Below, piece after piece: positions 16,084-22,859 of a stretch of DNA of 32,791 nucleotides. Source of the DNA: Fidelibacterota bacterium 46_43 (lineage in GTDB: Bacteria; Fidelibacterota; Fidelibacteria; Fidelibacterales; Fidelibacteraceae); contig LGGY01000124.1 in the NCBI GenBank assembly GCA_001509335.1, positions 1 to 32,791 of the forward strand, read 5' to 3'. The position numbers and the translations under genes are program-made. The notes below the pieces were generated by a model. It was not told the DNA's origin, searched no databases, and saw nothing but the letters and a program-made list of their open reading frames with translations. Each line of letters starts with the position of its first letter. Positions within the stretch are counted from its first letter, which is position 1.

Positions 16084-17668
16084 GATTCATAGCCTCCAAT
16101 TGGTCACGAGCCGGTTTATAATCGGGGTTTTTTTCCAGGGATTTTTGCAGAAGATCATTTGCTTCATCCCCCTGATTCATAGAGAGCAAAATCATGGCTT
16201 TATGATACAGCATCTCATAATCATCCGGGAGGACAGACAGGGCACGATTGATATAATTCAGCGCTTCGGGATACCGGCCCAGGCGGTACAAAATCCAGGC
16301 TGCCGTATCCAGATAAGCCCCGTTTTCCGGTTCCAGGGAGAGCGCTTTTTGGATCATATTCCAAGCTTTTGAAAGATCCTTATTGTGTTCTGCAAGAAGA
16401 TAGCTGTAATTATTGAGAATGAGGGGATTTTCTCTGTTTTTGGCTAACAGGATCTCGTACAGCTCTTCAGCCCGGGCACTTTGTCCGGTCCGGTCATAGA
16501 GTGCGGCAAGCATCTGAAGTACGTTTTCATTGTTCGGCTGGAGTGTCCGGAGGTTTTCCAAGACCCGAATCGCTTTCACCGGTTCATCCGATTCATCCAG
16601 GAGGAGGGCTTCCATGTACATCAAATCCTGATCATCCGGATGCAGGTCCCGGCCTTCCAGAATCACATCCAGTGCTGTCCGGATATCATCCTGATCCGCA
16701 AGCCAAAGGGCATAATTCCGGTAGGCAACCGGGAGAGCTGATCCTTCGTTCAGGGCCATATTGTAATATTTCCTCACACTGTCCGGCTCTTCTTTTTCGA
16801 TATAGACAATCGCCAAAAGATGAGGGAAGGCCCATTGTCCAGGCCATACTGCATGTCCCTGATAGAGTATATCCAGGGCCTTGTCCCATTCTCCGTTCCG
16901 AATCAGCTGATCGGCATATAACAGTTCAACCTGCGGAGAGGGATTCACATGCTCCCGCCAGCGGAGAAGGGTTTGCCGGGCTTCTTCCTCACGTCCCAGT
17001 TCTATATAGGTTTTATAAAGACTCTGATAAAAACGGCTGTAGTCGGGAATCTGTGAAATAAGTTTTTCCAGAAAGGGGATGGATGCCTCATACCGGCCCA
17101 GTTGGTGCAACACATCCACAATCCGGCCCAATACATCCGTATTGTCCGGATTTTTTTTGAGTAAACGCTGGAGTATGTCCAGTCCCTTTGCCGTATCATT
17201 CTGTTCAAAATAGAAATCCGAAAGATTATACCAGGCATCTTCATACCAGGGATAATTTTCTATCAGGTTAAGCCAGATTTTTTCTGCTTCAGCCATCTTT
17301 CCGTCCATGACAAGGGTAAGAGCAATCATATCAAAGAGGCCGGGCTGATCAGGGTTTAACTCCACAGATTTCAAAAAAGCGTTCCGGGCCTTAGTCATCC
17401 GGTTCAATGCCAAATAGGCTTCCCCGATCCGGGCATAAATGACAGGACTTAAAGAGTCAATGGATGCTGCTTCTTCGTATTCTATAAGGGCCCGGGCAAA
17501 ATCACCTGCCTGCCTGTATAACTCTCCGTATGCAAATTTCTGAACGGCCGTTGTAGGATAGGTGCGCTGCTTATCTTCCCCGGTTGAAACCAGGGCTTTC
17601 CGGCTTGAACAAGCGACCAAAAACAGAAAAAGAGAGAACAGAAATGTGTATGATAAAAGCTTTTTCAT
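16076..17668 (-). CDS. TPR-repeat lipoprotein
   Basis: A 530-residue protein built of about a dozen tetratricopeptide repeats; clear units include AYLALNRMTKARNAFLKSVE near residue 75 and AAWILYRLGRYPEALNYINR near residue 460. TPR arrays bind partner proteins. The N-terminus is a lipoprotein signal with lipobox LVAC followed by SSRK, so it should be anchored to a membrane in the periplasm; the residues after the cysteine do not settle which membrane. The frame extends to a TTG at 17686, but the ATG at 17668 starts directly at the signal peptide (MKKLLSY) and is preferred. It is first in the glycan operon, just after the bidirectional terminator, and may scaffold glycan assembly or export, as TPR proteins do in other exopolysaccharide systems; that is inference. 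Confidence 0.85.
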   Translation of the reverse strand: MKKLLSYTFLFSLFLFLVACSSRKALVSTGEDKQRTYPTTAVQKFAYGELYRQAGDFARALIEYEEAASIDSLSPVIYARIGEAYLALNRMTKARNAFLKSVELNPDQPGLFDMIALTLVMDGKMAEAEKIWLNLIENYPWYEDAWYNLSDFYFEQNDTAKGLDILQRLLKKNPDNTDVLGRIVDVLHQLGRYEASIPFLEKLISQIPDYSRFYQSLYKTYIELGREEEARQTLLRWREHVNPSPQVELLYADQLIRNGEWDKALDILYQGHAVWPGQWAFPHLLAIVYIEKEEPDSVRKYYNMALNEGSALPVAYRNYALWLADQDDIRTALDVILEGRDLHPDDQDLMYMEALLLDESDEPVKAIRVLENLRTLQPNNENVLQMLAALYDRTGQSARAEELYEILLAKNRENPLILNNYSYLLAEHNKDLSKAWNMIQKALSLEPENGAYLDTAAWILYRLGRYPEALNYINRALSVLPDDYEMLYHKAMILLSMNQGDEANDLLQKSLEKNPDYKPARDQLEAMNHD

Positions 17669-17725
17669 GAGAATGCAATTTACCAAGGTGGGGGTGTTTA
17701 TGCAAAATGTTTACACATATAAAAA

Positions 17726-17743
17726 ACCCCTGCTGGCAGGGGT
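17726..17743. terminator. Bidirectional rho-independent terminator
   Basis: An 8-base-pair perfect stem, ACCCCTGC (17726-17733) with GCAGGGGT (17736-17743), and a two-base TG loop. It is flanked by a T run for minus-strand transcripts (complement of the A run 17721-17726) and by TCTTTTT on the plus strand. It lies 24 bases past the zinc-ribbon stop, so it separates the porX-to-zinc-ribbon gene train from the glycan operon. Confidence 0.8.
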
Positions 17744-17766
17744 CTTTTTACATTTTTTTTCATCCA

Positions 17767-17958
17767 TCAGTTGAAGATTTCGTTTTTATTGCAAGCACAC
17801 ACAGAAACCATTTTCTGGTTGAACTTGACGCCTTCTTTATCACTGTTGACGGATTTGAACACTTTCAGGTGGGAGATTGCTTCACCACAGACGGGACACT
17901 TTTTCCCCTCTTTTTGCCGGTTGGCAATTTTTGCACCGAATCCACTGGGACGAGCCAT
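17767..17958 (-). CDS. Small four-cysteine zinc-ribbon protein
   Basis: A 63-residue cytoplasmic protein of unknown function. The visible features are a basic, glycine-containing N-terminus (MARPSGFGAKIANRQKEGKK), a CPVC knuckle at residues 21-24 and a CAC pair at residues 54 and 56, four cysteines that could hold one zinc ion. The spacing resembles short treble-clef or zinc-ribbon folds used to bind nucleic acid or protein. Its ATG overlaps the diguanylate cyclase stop as TAATG, so it is probably translated from the same message; a terminator follows the gene. The frame, overlap and cysteine pattern together make it a likely real gene despite its size. No homologue with known function is recognised. 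Confidence 0.75.
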   Translation of the reverse strand: MARPSGFGAKIANRQKEGKKCPVCGEAISHLKVFKSVNSDKEGVKFNQKMVSVCACNKNEIFN

Positions 17959-19160
17959 TAAGAGCCTCCATTAGGTTTATGATAGATTTCCACACGGTTT
18001 TTCCCGGCCCGTTTTGCCTTATACATGGCATCATCCGCAACCTGAATCAGAGAAATCCCGTCATGACTGTCCTCCGGAAAGGACGCCATGCCGATGCTCA
18101 CTGTGACAGATGCCCGTATGCCATCCTGTTCAAAAGGATATTCGGCGATTTTCTGCCGTATCCGCTGGGCGGTCCCCATGGCAGCCTCTTTTTCCGCATT
18201 GGCCAGGATAACCGTAAATTCTTCGCCTCCATACCGGGCAACAATATCCACCATACGGATATTGTTCTTGATGATATCGGCCACTATTCTCAGCATATAA
18301 TCCCCATACAAATGGCCATGGGTATCGTTGATTTTTTTGAAATCATCCAGATCCATCATCATCAGCGTAAGGGAATGATCATATCGCCGGGCCCGGTATA
18401 CTTCTTCAAAGAGCTTTTCTTTAAATGCCCGGTGGTTTAGAACGCCGGTCAGACCGTCCACCGTGGCAAACCGTTTCAACGCATCCAGGGTTGTGAGCCT
18501 GTGATACGCAGACGCAAAATTTAAACTGATCAGGTTAAATGTATCAAGGTCTTTTTCAGAATATTCGTCGGGATTATAACTTTCCAGGGTGACAATCCCC
18601 GATTTAAAGTGATCCAGATGAACAGACCAACCCAAAAGGCTGTGATACGGAGTATGACTTAAATCTCCGGCAGAAAGCCTGAAAGTAAAAGGAGCGTTAT
18701 CCCGGTATTGATTCAGTACAACTGGATTTTTATGGTTTAACACATACGCCCATAATCCTTCTCTGACTGACAGGGTATGCCCGGTACCGGGCATATCTCC
18801 CGGACCATCCGTGTAGATAACTGTCAGAACATTGGGTTCATGGGGAATTCTGCGGCACACTGTCAGTTTATCATAATGAAATTCGGCAGATAAAACATCC
18901 CGGAGGGCTTTAAAAATGTCATCTTCCGTCGTTACTGTGTTCAAACGGATCAGATAGCGGGTTATGGCATCAGACTCATCCTCTGCTTCCGGCTGATTTT
19001 CCGTAACTGAGTATAATAAATATAAACTGAGTCCCAATAATATCCAGAGAAGTACCCGGACAAAATCCATCCACCGCGAAGTACCGGGCAAAGGGAAAAC
19101 CCATACAAAGAATCCCAAGACCCATATCAGCGCTGAAACAGCAAATCCGGCTTTTTTCAT
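17958..19160 (-). CDS. Membrane-anchored GAF-GGDEF diguanylate cyclase
   Basis: Makes the second messenger cyclic di-GMP from two GTP. Residues 5-55 form two hydrophobic helices that anchor it to the inner membrane; about 75-225 is a GAF-like sensor domain (DIFKALRDVLSAEFHYDKL at its start, SGIVTLESYNPDEYSEKDL at its end); about 235-395 is the GGDEF domain. The active-site loop reads ARYGGEEFTVIL, an active GGEEF form, with the substrate-binding DLDDFKKINDTHGH upstream. An RMVD lies five residues before the loop, matching the RxxD inhibitory site, so product feedback is expected. It starts 54 bases after the anti-sigma gene, with AGAGG near the ATG. The signal sensed by the GAF domain is not known. 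Confidence 0.94.
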   Translation of the reverse strand: MKKAGFAVSALIWVLGFFVWVFPLPGTSRWMDFVRVLLWILLGLSLYLLYSVTENQPEAEDESDAITRYLIRLNTVTTEDDIFKALRDVLSAEFHYDKLTVCRRIPHEPNVLTVIYTDGPGDMPGTGHTLSVREGLWAYVLNHKNPVVLNQYRDNAPFTFRLSAGDLSHTPYHSLLGWSVHLDHFKSGIVTLESYNPDEYSEKDLDTFNLISLNFASAYHRLTTLDALKRFATVDGLTGVLNHRAFKEKLFEEVYRARRYDHSLTLMMMDLDDFKKINDTHGHLYGDYMLRIVADIIKNNIRMVDIVARYGGEEFTVILANAEKEAAMGTAQRIRQKIAEYPFEQDGIRASVTVSIGMASFPEDSHDGISLIQVADDAMYKAKRAGKNRVEIYHKPNGGS

Positions 19161-19200
19161 AATCCTCTCAAATCCTCATGAAACACAGGAAGTTAAGTAA

Positions 19201-19215
19201 AAACACCCCGTGTTT
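19201..19215 (-). terminator. Weak hairpin after the anti-sigma gene, possible attenuator
   Basis: AAACAC and GTGTTT form a 6-base-pair stem with a three-base loop followed by T residues on the minus strand, overlapping the first base of the anti-sigma stop complement. The stem is short and AT-rich, so at most partial termination before the diguanylate cyclase gene is expected. Confidence 0.3.
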
Positions 19216-19790
19216 CAACGCCGGTCATTGACCAACTGGATCTGGTTTCGGAAATCTTCGGGTCCCAGGCCGTCTCTATTGTCCAAATTCTTATTGTTAC
19301 TGCTGTCTTTCAGGGCCATGGAGGATGACGTATGTCCTTTTGAAGGCATGGCACTTTGCTGAGTGGAAGGTGTGGTATTTGCAGATCCCATAGACGACAG
19401 GACGGGTGCGGAATTCATGGCAGAAGGCAGATTTTCAAGACGCGGATTATATCCCCGCCAGATGACAAGGGTTCCTGTCATCACCAAAATCAAGGCAGCT
19501 GCAGCAGAAAAGGTCCGGCTGTGGGTTGAAAAGAGAGTCCGGAGGTTCCGGGGATGCTGAAGATTTTCGTGATAATGACTAATTTTTTCCATGAGTACCG
19601 CTTCAAAAGAATCGGAAGCTGATACTTTGGGTAAAGCATGCAGGGCATCTACAAGTCCGGCCATCTCCTCCACTTTCCTGCGGCACACCGGGCACTCCCG
19701 AAGGTGGGTTTCTGCCTCACGGCGCAAAGGAAGTTTCAGTTGATTGTCCAGATAATCTGTTAAAAGGTTGGAAAAACTGTAGCAATCCAT
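19215..19790 (-). CDS. Zinc-finger anti-sigma factor, membrane-bound
   Basis: Predicted to hold the ECF sigma factor encoded immediately upstream in an inactive complex at the inner membrane. The N-terminal domain has the ZAS/HC2 zinc motif H29-x3-C33-x2-C36 with an additional Cys3, in the sequence AETHLRECPVCRRK. A single membrane helix spans about residues 94-111 (FSAAAALILVMTGTLVIW). The periplasmic part, some 80 residues, is low in complexity, rich in Ser, Asn and Thr, and has no recognised sensor fold. The ATG follows the sigma gene by 18 bases. The pairing of a sigma factor gene with a downstream HC2 protein is the standard arrangement. How the signal releases the sigma factor (regulated proteolysis or redox) cannot be seen. 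Confidence 0.9.
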   Translation of the reverse strand: MDCYSFSNLLTDYLDNQLKLPLRREAETHLRECPVCRRKVEEMAGLVDALHALPKVSASDSFEAVLMEKISHYHENLQHPRNLRTLFSTHSRTFSAAAALILVMTGTLVIWRGYNPRLENLPSAMNSAPVLSSMGSANTTPSTQQSAMPSKGHTSSSMALKDSSNNKNLDNRDGLGPEDFRNQIQLVNDRR

Positions 19791-19808
19791 TCTATAAGCG
19801 TACCCTCC

Positions 19809-20396
19809 TTACTTACTTTTCAATTCTTTTAATATTTCCTGCAATTTCAACCTGCCTCTGTTAATCCGGCTTTTGACCGTTCCTGCAGGAACACCAACTA
19901 TCTTACTGATTTCTTCGTAAGATAGTTCCTGAATATCTCTTAAAATGATCGCCGTTTTAAATTGTTCCGGTAAACGTGAAATTGCTATCTGTATTTCTTT
20001 TTCCTGATACGCCGAACGGGATTCCCGCTCCGGATTATAAGTATCCGAAGGGATTTCAAATTCCTTATCATCGATGCCCATATCATGAATGGAATAAATC
20101 TTTCGCCGTTTCCGTTTCCGCAGTTCTGTTTTTGCCAGGTTCCCGGCTATGGTGTAAATCCATGTACTGAAACGGGCGATTTCCTTATACATGTGACTGC
20201 TTGTATACAGTTTTAAAAAAGTGTCCTGGACGATGTCTTCAGCCATTTCGCGGGAAGAAACAAAACGAAAAACAAAATTGACAAGCCTGTCCTTGTATCG
20301 CCGGACCAATTCCAAATAAGCCCGTTCATCCCCTTTTTGAAAAAGGGCAATCAGTTCTTCATCTGTATATTTTGCCGTTTCCCGCATCTTATTCAA
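19809..20396 (-). CDS. ECF-type RNA polymerase sigma factor (RpoE-like)
   Basis: Directs RNA polymerase to a stress or envelope regulon. At 195 residues it has only the two conserved ECF regions. Region 2 is about residues 20-95, including AEDIVQDTFLKLYTSSHMY and the DNA-melting segment FSTWIYTIAGNLAKTELRKR. Region 4 is about residues 140-190, with LPEQFKTAIILRDIQELSYE and the helix-turn-helix EEISKIVGVPAGTVKSRINR. The ATG lies inside the end of holA (overlap of eight bases), so it has no dedicated intergenic promoter and may depend on the long upstream transcript or a promoter within holA. The anti-sigma gene follows. A target promoter is proposed upstream of htrA. Confidence 0.93.
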   Translation of the reverse strand: MNKMRETAKYTDEELIALFQKGDERAYLELVRRYKDRLVNFVFRFVSSREMAEDIVQDTFLKLYTSSHMYKEIARFSTWIYTIAGNLAKTELRKRKRRKIYSIHDMGIDDKEFEIPSDTYNPERESRSAYQEKEIQIAISRLPEQFKTAIILRDIQELSYEEISKIVGVPAGTVKSRINRGRLKLQEILKELKSK

Positions 20397-21369
20397 GTAT
20401 TTTGTCCAGTGTTAAAATTAACCGTGTTAAAGGATCCCCGCTAATAGTTTTTAATTCTGTATCGGCCTGCAGAACCGCCTGAACGCCTCTGGCCAGGTCT
20501 GCATTGGTGAACCGTTTTGAAGCATTAAGCATTTTTTCATATTTATCCCGACGCCATGTCCGGGTGATTTTTTCGCCCTGTTCTACCCGGGGATCCCGTA
20601 AGATTCTCAGGTTCCACAAATAGTGGAAAAGTGTGGTATATATAAAGACTTCGTTCACACCGTGACCCATGAGATTTTCTGCAATAGCGATCGCTTTTTT
20701 TCTGTTTTTTTCTCCGATGCTCTCTGTGAGATCTTCCGGTGTCCAAGTCCGCTGGTAGCCTGCCGATTTCATCACGGCCTGCGTGGTGATCCGTTCCCCT
20801 GCCGGAAGCATGAGATCCAGTTTATCCAGTTCATTGGCCAGATCATTTAGATCATTCCCAGTCATACGGATTAGTGTCATGATCGCTTCACTGTCCGCTA
20901 ACCGTTTCTTTTCTTTCAGGTATTCCACGGCCCATTGGGGAATTTCACTGTCGAAAGGGGGATTTACATAAACCGTGGTGGCCATTTTGGACACTTTGGA
21001 TAAAAAATCATGGCGCCGTTCAATGACCGAAGCAGTTAGAATAACCGTATTGCTATCTGCCGGGTTTTCAAGGTATTTCAGAAACATTTTACGTACAGTG
21101 GGAATCATCTGTTTTATTTCCTCGATAAGGATAAAATTTCTTGTCTGGAAGAGGGATGTTCCGTAGAGAAGCTGTTGCAGATCATTGACCCGGAGTTCTT
21201 TCGCTGTCACATGCTGCCGTTCAATACCCTGGCTGGCCAGTGTTTTCCGTACCTCCTGAATGAAGGTGGAAGCCAGATAAAAATCACTGCCAAAGAGAAG
21301 GTATACAGGACGTATCTGTCCCTTCCGGACTTTTTCCATTTCTTTGAAATAATCCTGCAACCAGGTCAT
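20389..21369 (-). CDS. holA: DNA polymerase III delta subunit
   Basis: Part of the clamp loader that opens the sliding clamp during replication. The N-terminal domain reads PVYLLFGSDFYLASTFIQEV near residue 20, the expected non-ATPase AAA+-like fold of the delta subunit, followed by ILTASVIERRHDFLSKVSK and, in the C-terminal half, the collar region ending LTRLILTLDKIL. VYVNPPFDSEIPQWAVEYLK (about 130-150) is a usual HolA pattern. The open frame starts at a TTG at 21408, but the ATG at 21369 overlaps the uppP stop as TGATG, has a G-rich upstream stretch and gives about 326 residues, normal for the family, so it is chosen. The ECF sigma gene begins inside its last codons. Confidence 0.88.
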   Translation of the reverse strand: MTWLQDYFKEMEKVRKGQIRPVYLLFGSDFYLASTFIQEVRKTLASQGIERQHVTAKELRVNDLQQLLYGTSLFQTRNFILIEEIKQMIPTVRKMFLKYLENPADSNTVILTASVIERRHDFLSKVSKMATTVYVNPPFDSEIPQWAVEYLKEKKRLADSEAIMTLIRMTGNDLNDLANELDKLDLMLPAGERITTQAVMKSAGYQRTWTPEDLTESIGEKNRKKAIAIAENLMGHGVNEVFIYTTLFHYLWNLRILRDPRVEQGEKITRTWRRDKYEKMLNASKRFTNADLARGVQAVLQADTELKTISGDPLTRLILTLDKILE

Positions 21370-22172
21370 CAGCTCAGTGCCACCGTAATAAAACCTAAAA
21401 GGACACAATAATATGAAAAGGAAGCCAGTCTGCCCCGCATTAAAATTTTAATCAGCCATTTCAGAGCCACAATCCCAGTAAAAAACGCTACAAGCATACC
21501 AAATGAAATATTGAAAAGGCTTATCTGGCTCCCCCCTTTTATTTCGGGGATTTCCAGGATGGTAGCCCCCACAATCAGGGGCAGGGCCATAATAAAGGAA
21601 AATTTTGCAATTTTTTCCCGGTCCACACCTGCCAGGAGTCCGGCCGAAATGGTACTTCCGCTCCGGGATATACCAGGGATCATAGCCAGTGCCTGAAAAA
21701 TTCCCATAAATAGGACATTCCAACCTTTCAGGGGCTTTTGGACCCGGGGTGCCCACTGGGTGATGAAAAGAAGAAGGCCAGTAAAAATCAGGGCGATGCC
21801 AACACTTTTCGTACTATCAAACAACCCTTCAATAAAATCCCGGAGGAAAAGACCTGCCAGCATAGCGGGAATCATGGAAAGCAAAACCAATAAGGCCATC
21901 CGGAACCATTCATCTTCCCTGTAATTCCGGGGTATTTGCCGGATTTTCCAGATCTTTGTAAAAAAAGATACGAGAATGCGGGTGATTTCCTTTCGGAACA
22001 CAAGCAGTACACTCATGAAGGTCCCAAAGTGGAGGGCGATTTCAAAGGTAATACCCGGGACTTTCAATCCAAACAAAGCCTCTGTCAGAACCATGTGCCC
22101 TGAACTGCTGACAGGCAGGAATTCCGTGAGTCCTTGAACAATTGCAATAATCATGACTTCCAGTATTGACAT
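21369..22172 (-). CDS. uppP: Undecaprenyl-diphosphatase (BacA type)
   Basis: Recycles the lipid carrier by removing a phosphate from undecaprenyl diphosphate at the membrane, needed for peptidoglycan and glycan synthesis. The 267-residue polytopic protein shows both conserved blocks: GLTEFLPVSSSGHMVL near residue 15 and IPGISRSGSTISAGLLAGV near residue 165, which contain the catalytic glutamate, serine and arginine residues of the family. About eight membrane helices are visible. Its ATG follows the pgeF stop with no gap (TAGATG), with AGGA before it. It serves all undecaprenyl-linked pathways, including probably the glycan operon downstream. Confidence 0.96.
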   Translation of the reverse strand: MSILEVMIIAIVQGLTEFLPVSSSGHMVLTEALFGLKVPGITFEIALHFGTFMSVLLVFRKEITRILVSFFTKIWKIRQIPRNYREDEWFRMALLVLLSMIPAMLAGLFLRDFIEGLFDSTKSVGIALIFTGLLLFITQWAPRVQKPLKGWNVLFMGIFQALAMIPGISRSGSTISAGLLAGVDREKIAKFSFIMALPLIVGATILEIPEIKGGSQISLFNISFGMLVAFFTGIVALKWLIKILMRGRLASFSYYCVLLGFITVALS

Positions 22173-22859
22173 CTATTTCCTCAGTATTGACAGTAGTCTG
22201 TTATGTGTTTGATTCAGCCGGTAAGACACATACCTTTCTGTATGACACAGGGTGCACCGCTTTGTTAGCAGAATATTTTTTCGGGGAATTCCGGATTCAA
22301 GAAGCTGATCCCGTACAATACCCTGAAGATCCAGGGTCATCCGATGGCTATATAAGCCAATATGATCCGGAAAATATTTTGCCACATCATCTCCCACGTT
22401 ATAGCACTCCCTGCAGATAGACGGGCCAGTGGCGATAATCAATTCATCAGCTGGAACACCCCTGTCTTTCATGAGCTCAGCTGCATGGCTAACAATGTGC
22501 TGCCGGAGTCCACGCCACCCCGCATGGATAAGTCCCCGAAAACGTCCCTGGGTATCCGCCATAAAAACAGGAACACAATCGGCGGTCTGCAGAAGGAGAA
22601 TCAGAGAATCATGGTCAGTAATCACACCGTCACAGTCTGCCACCGGCCCGGGATTTTGGGTAAAATGTACAGTCCCCGAGTGAATTTGTACAGGCCAAAC
22701 CGCATTTTCCACCTTCAGATTCAGTTTTTGAAACACAGCCTTTGTCAGATCCCGGACAGAAATCCCATCATCAAAAAAAGCCCGGGTACTGGTCAGGGCA
22801 GTGGCTCCCGTCAGTCGTGAGAATGAAATGTATGTATCAAAATATTTCTCCCCCACCAT
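22173..22859 (-). CDS. pgeF: Peptidoglycan editing factor / multicopper-like nucleoside phosphorylase family (YfiH)
   Basis: In E. coli the YfiH protein is reported to remove wrongly incorporated serine from UDP-MurNAc precursors, and members of the family also show purine nucleoside phosphorylase or oxidase activity. The 228-residue protein has the family's zinc-site residues: QIHSG near residue 58, LLQTADCVPVFM near 90 and the hallmark GLIHAGWRGLRQHIV near 110. The C-terminal CTLCHTERYVSYR contains the last conserved block. It overlaps the LpoA-like gene stop by one base (TAATG) and abuts uppP, placing it between two envelope genes. Family call is firm; which activity it has here is not decided by sequence. 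Confidence 0.92.
   Translation of the reverse strand: MVGEKYFDTYISFSRLTGATALTSTRAFFDDGISVRDLTKAVFQKLNLKVENAVWPVQIHSGTVHFTQNPGPVADCDGVITDHDSLILLLQTADCVPVFMADTQGRFRGLIHAGWRGLRQHIVSHAAELMKDRGVPADELIIATGPSICRECYNVGDDVAKYFPDHIGLYSHRMTLDLQGIVRDQLLESGIPRKNILLTKRCTLCHTERYVSYRLNQTHNRLLSILRK

Noticed and set aside
16501..17061. Plus-strand open frame of 186 codons
   Set aside because: Antisense to the TPR gene; composition reflects the repeat structure of the opposite strand.
17690..17720. TGTTTA-N7-TGTTTA direct repeat as an operator for the TPR gene
   Set aside because: Short AT-rich motif, no clear promoter boxes around it; too weak to report.
22161..22191. Ten-base direct repeat CAGTATTGAC across the pgeF/uppP junction
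   Set aside because: Both copies are coding and encode Ser-Ile-Leu in each protein (pgeF end, uppP start); probably chance or a minor duplication without further flanking similarity.
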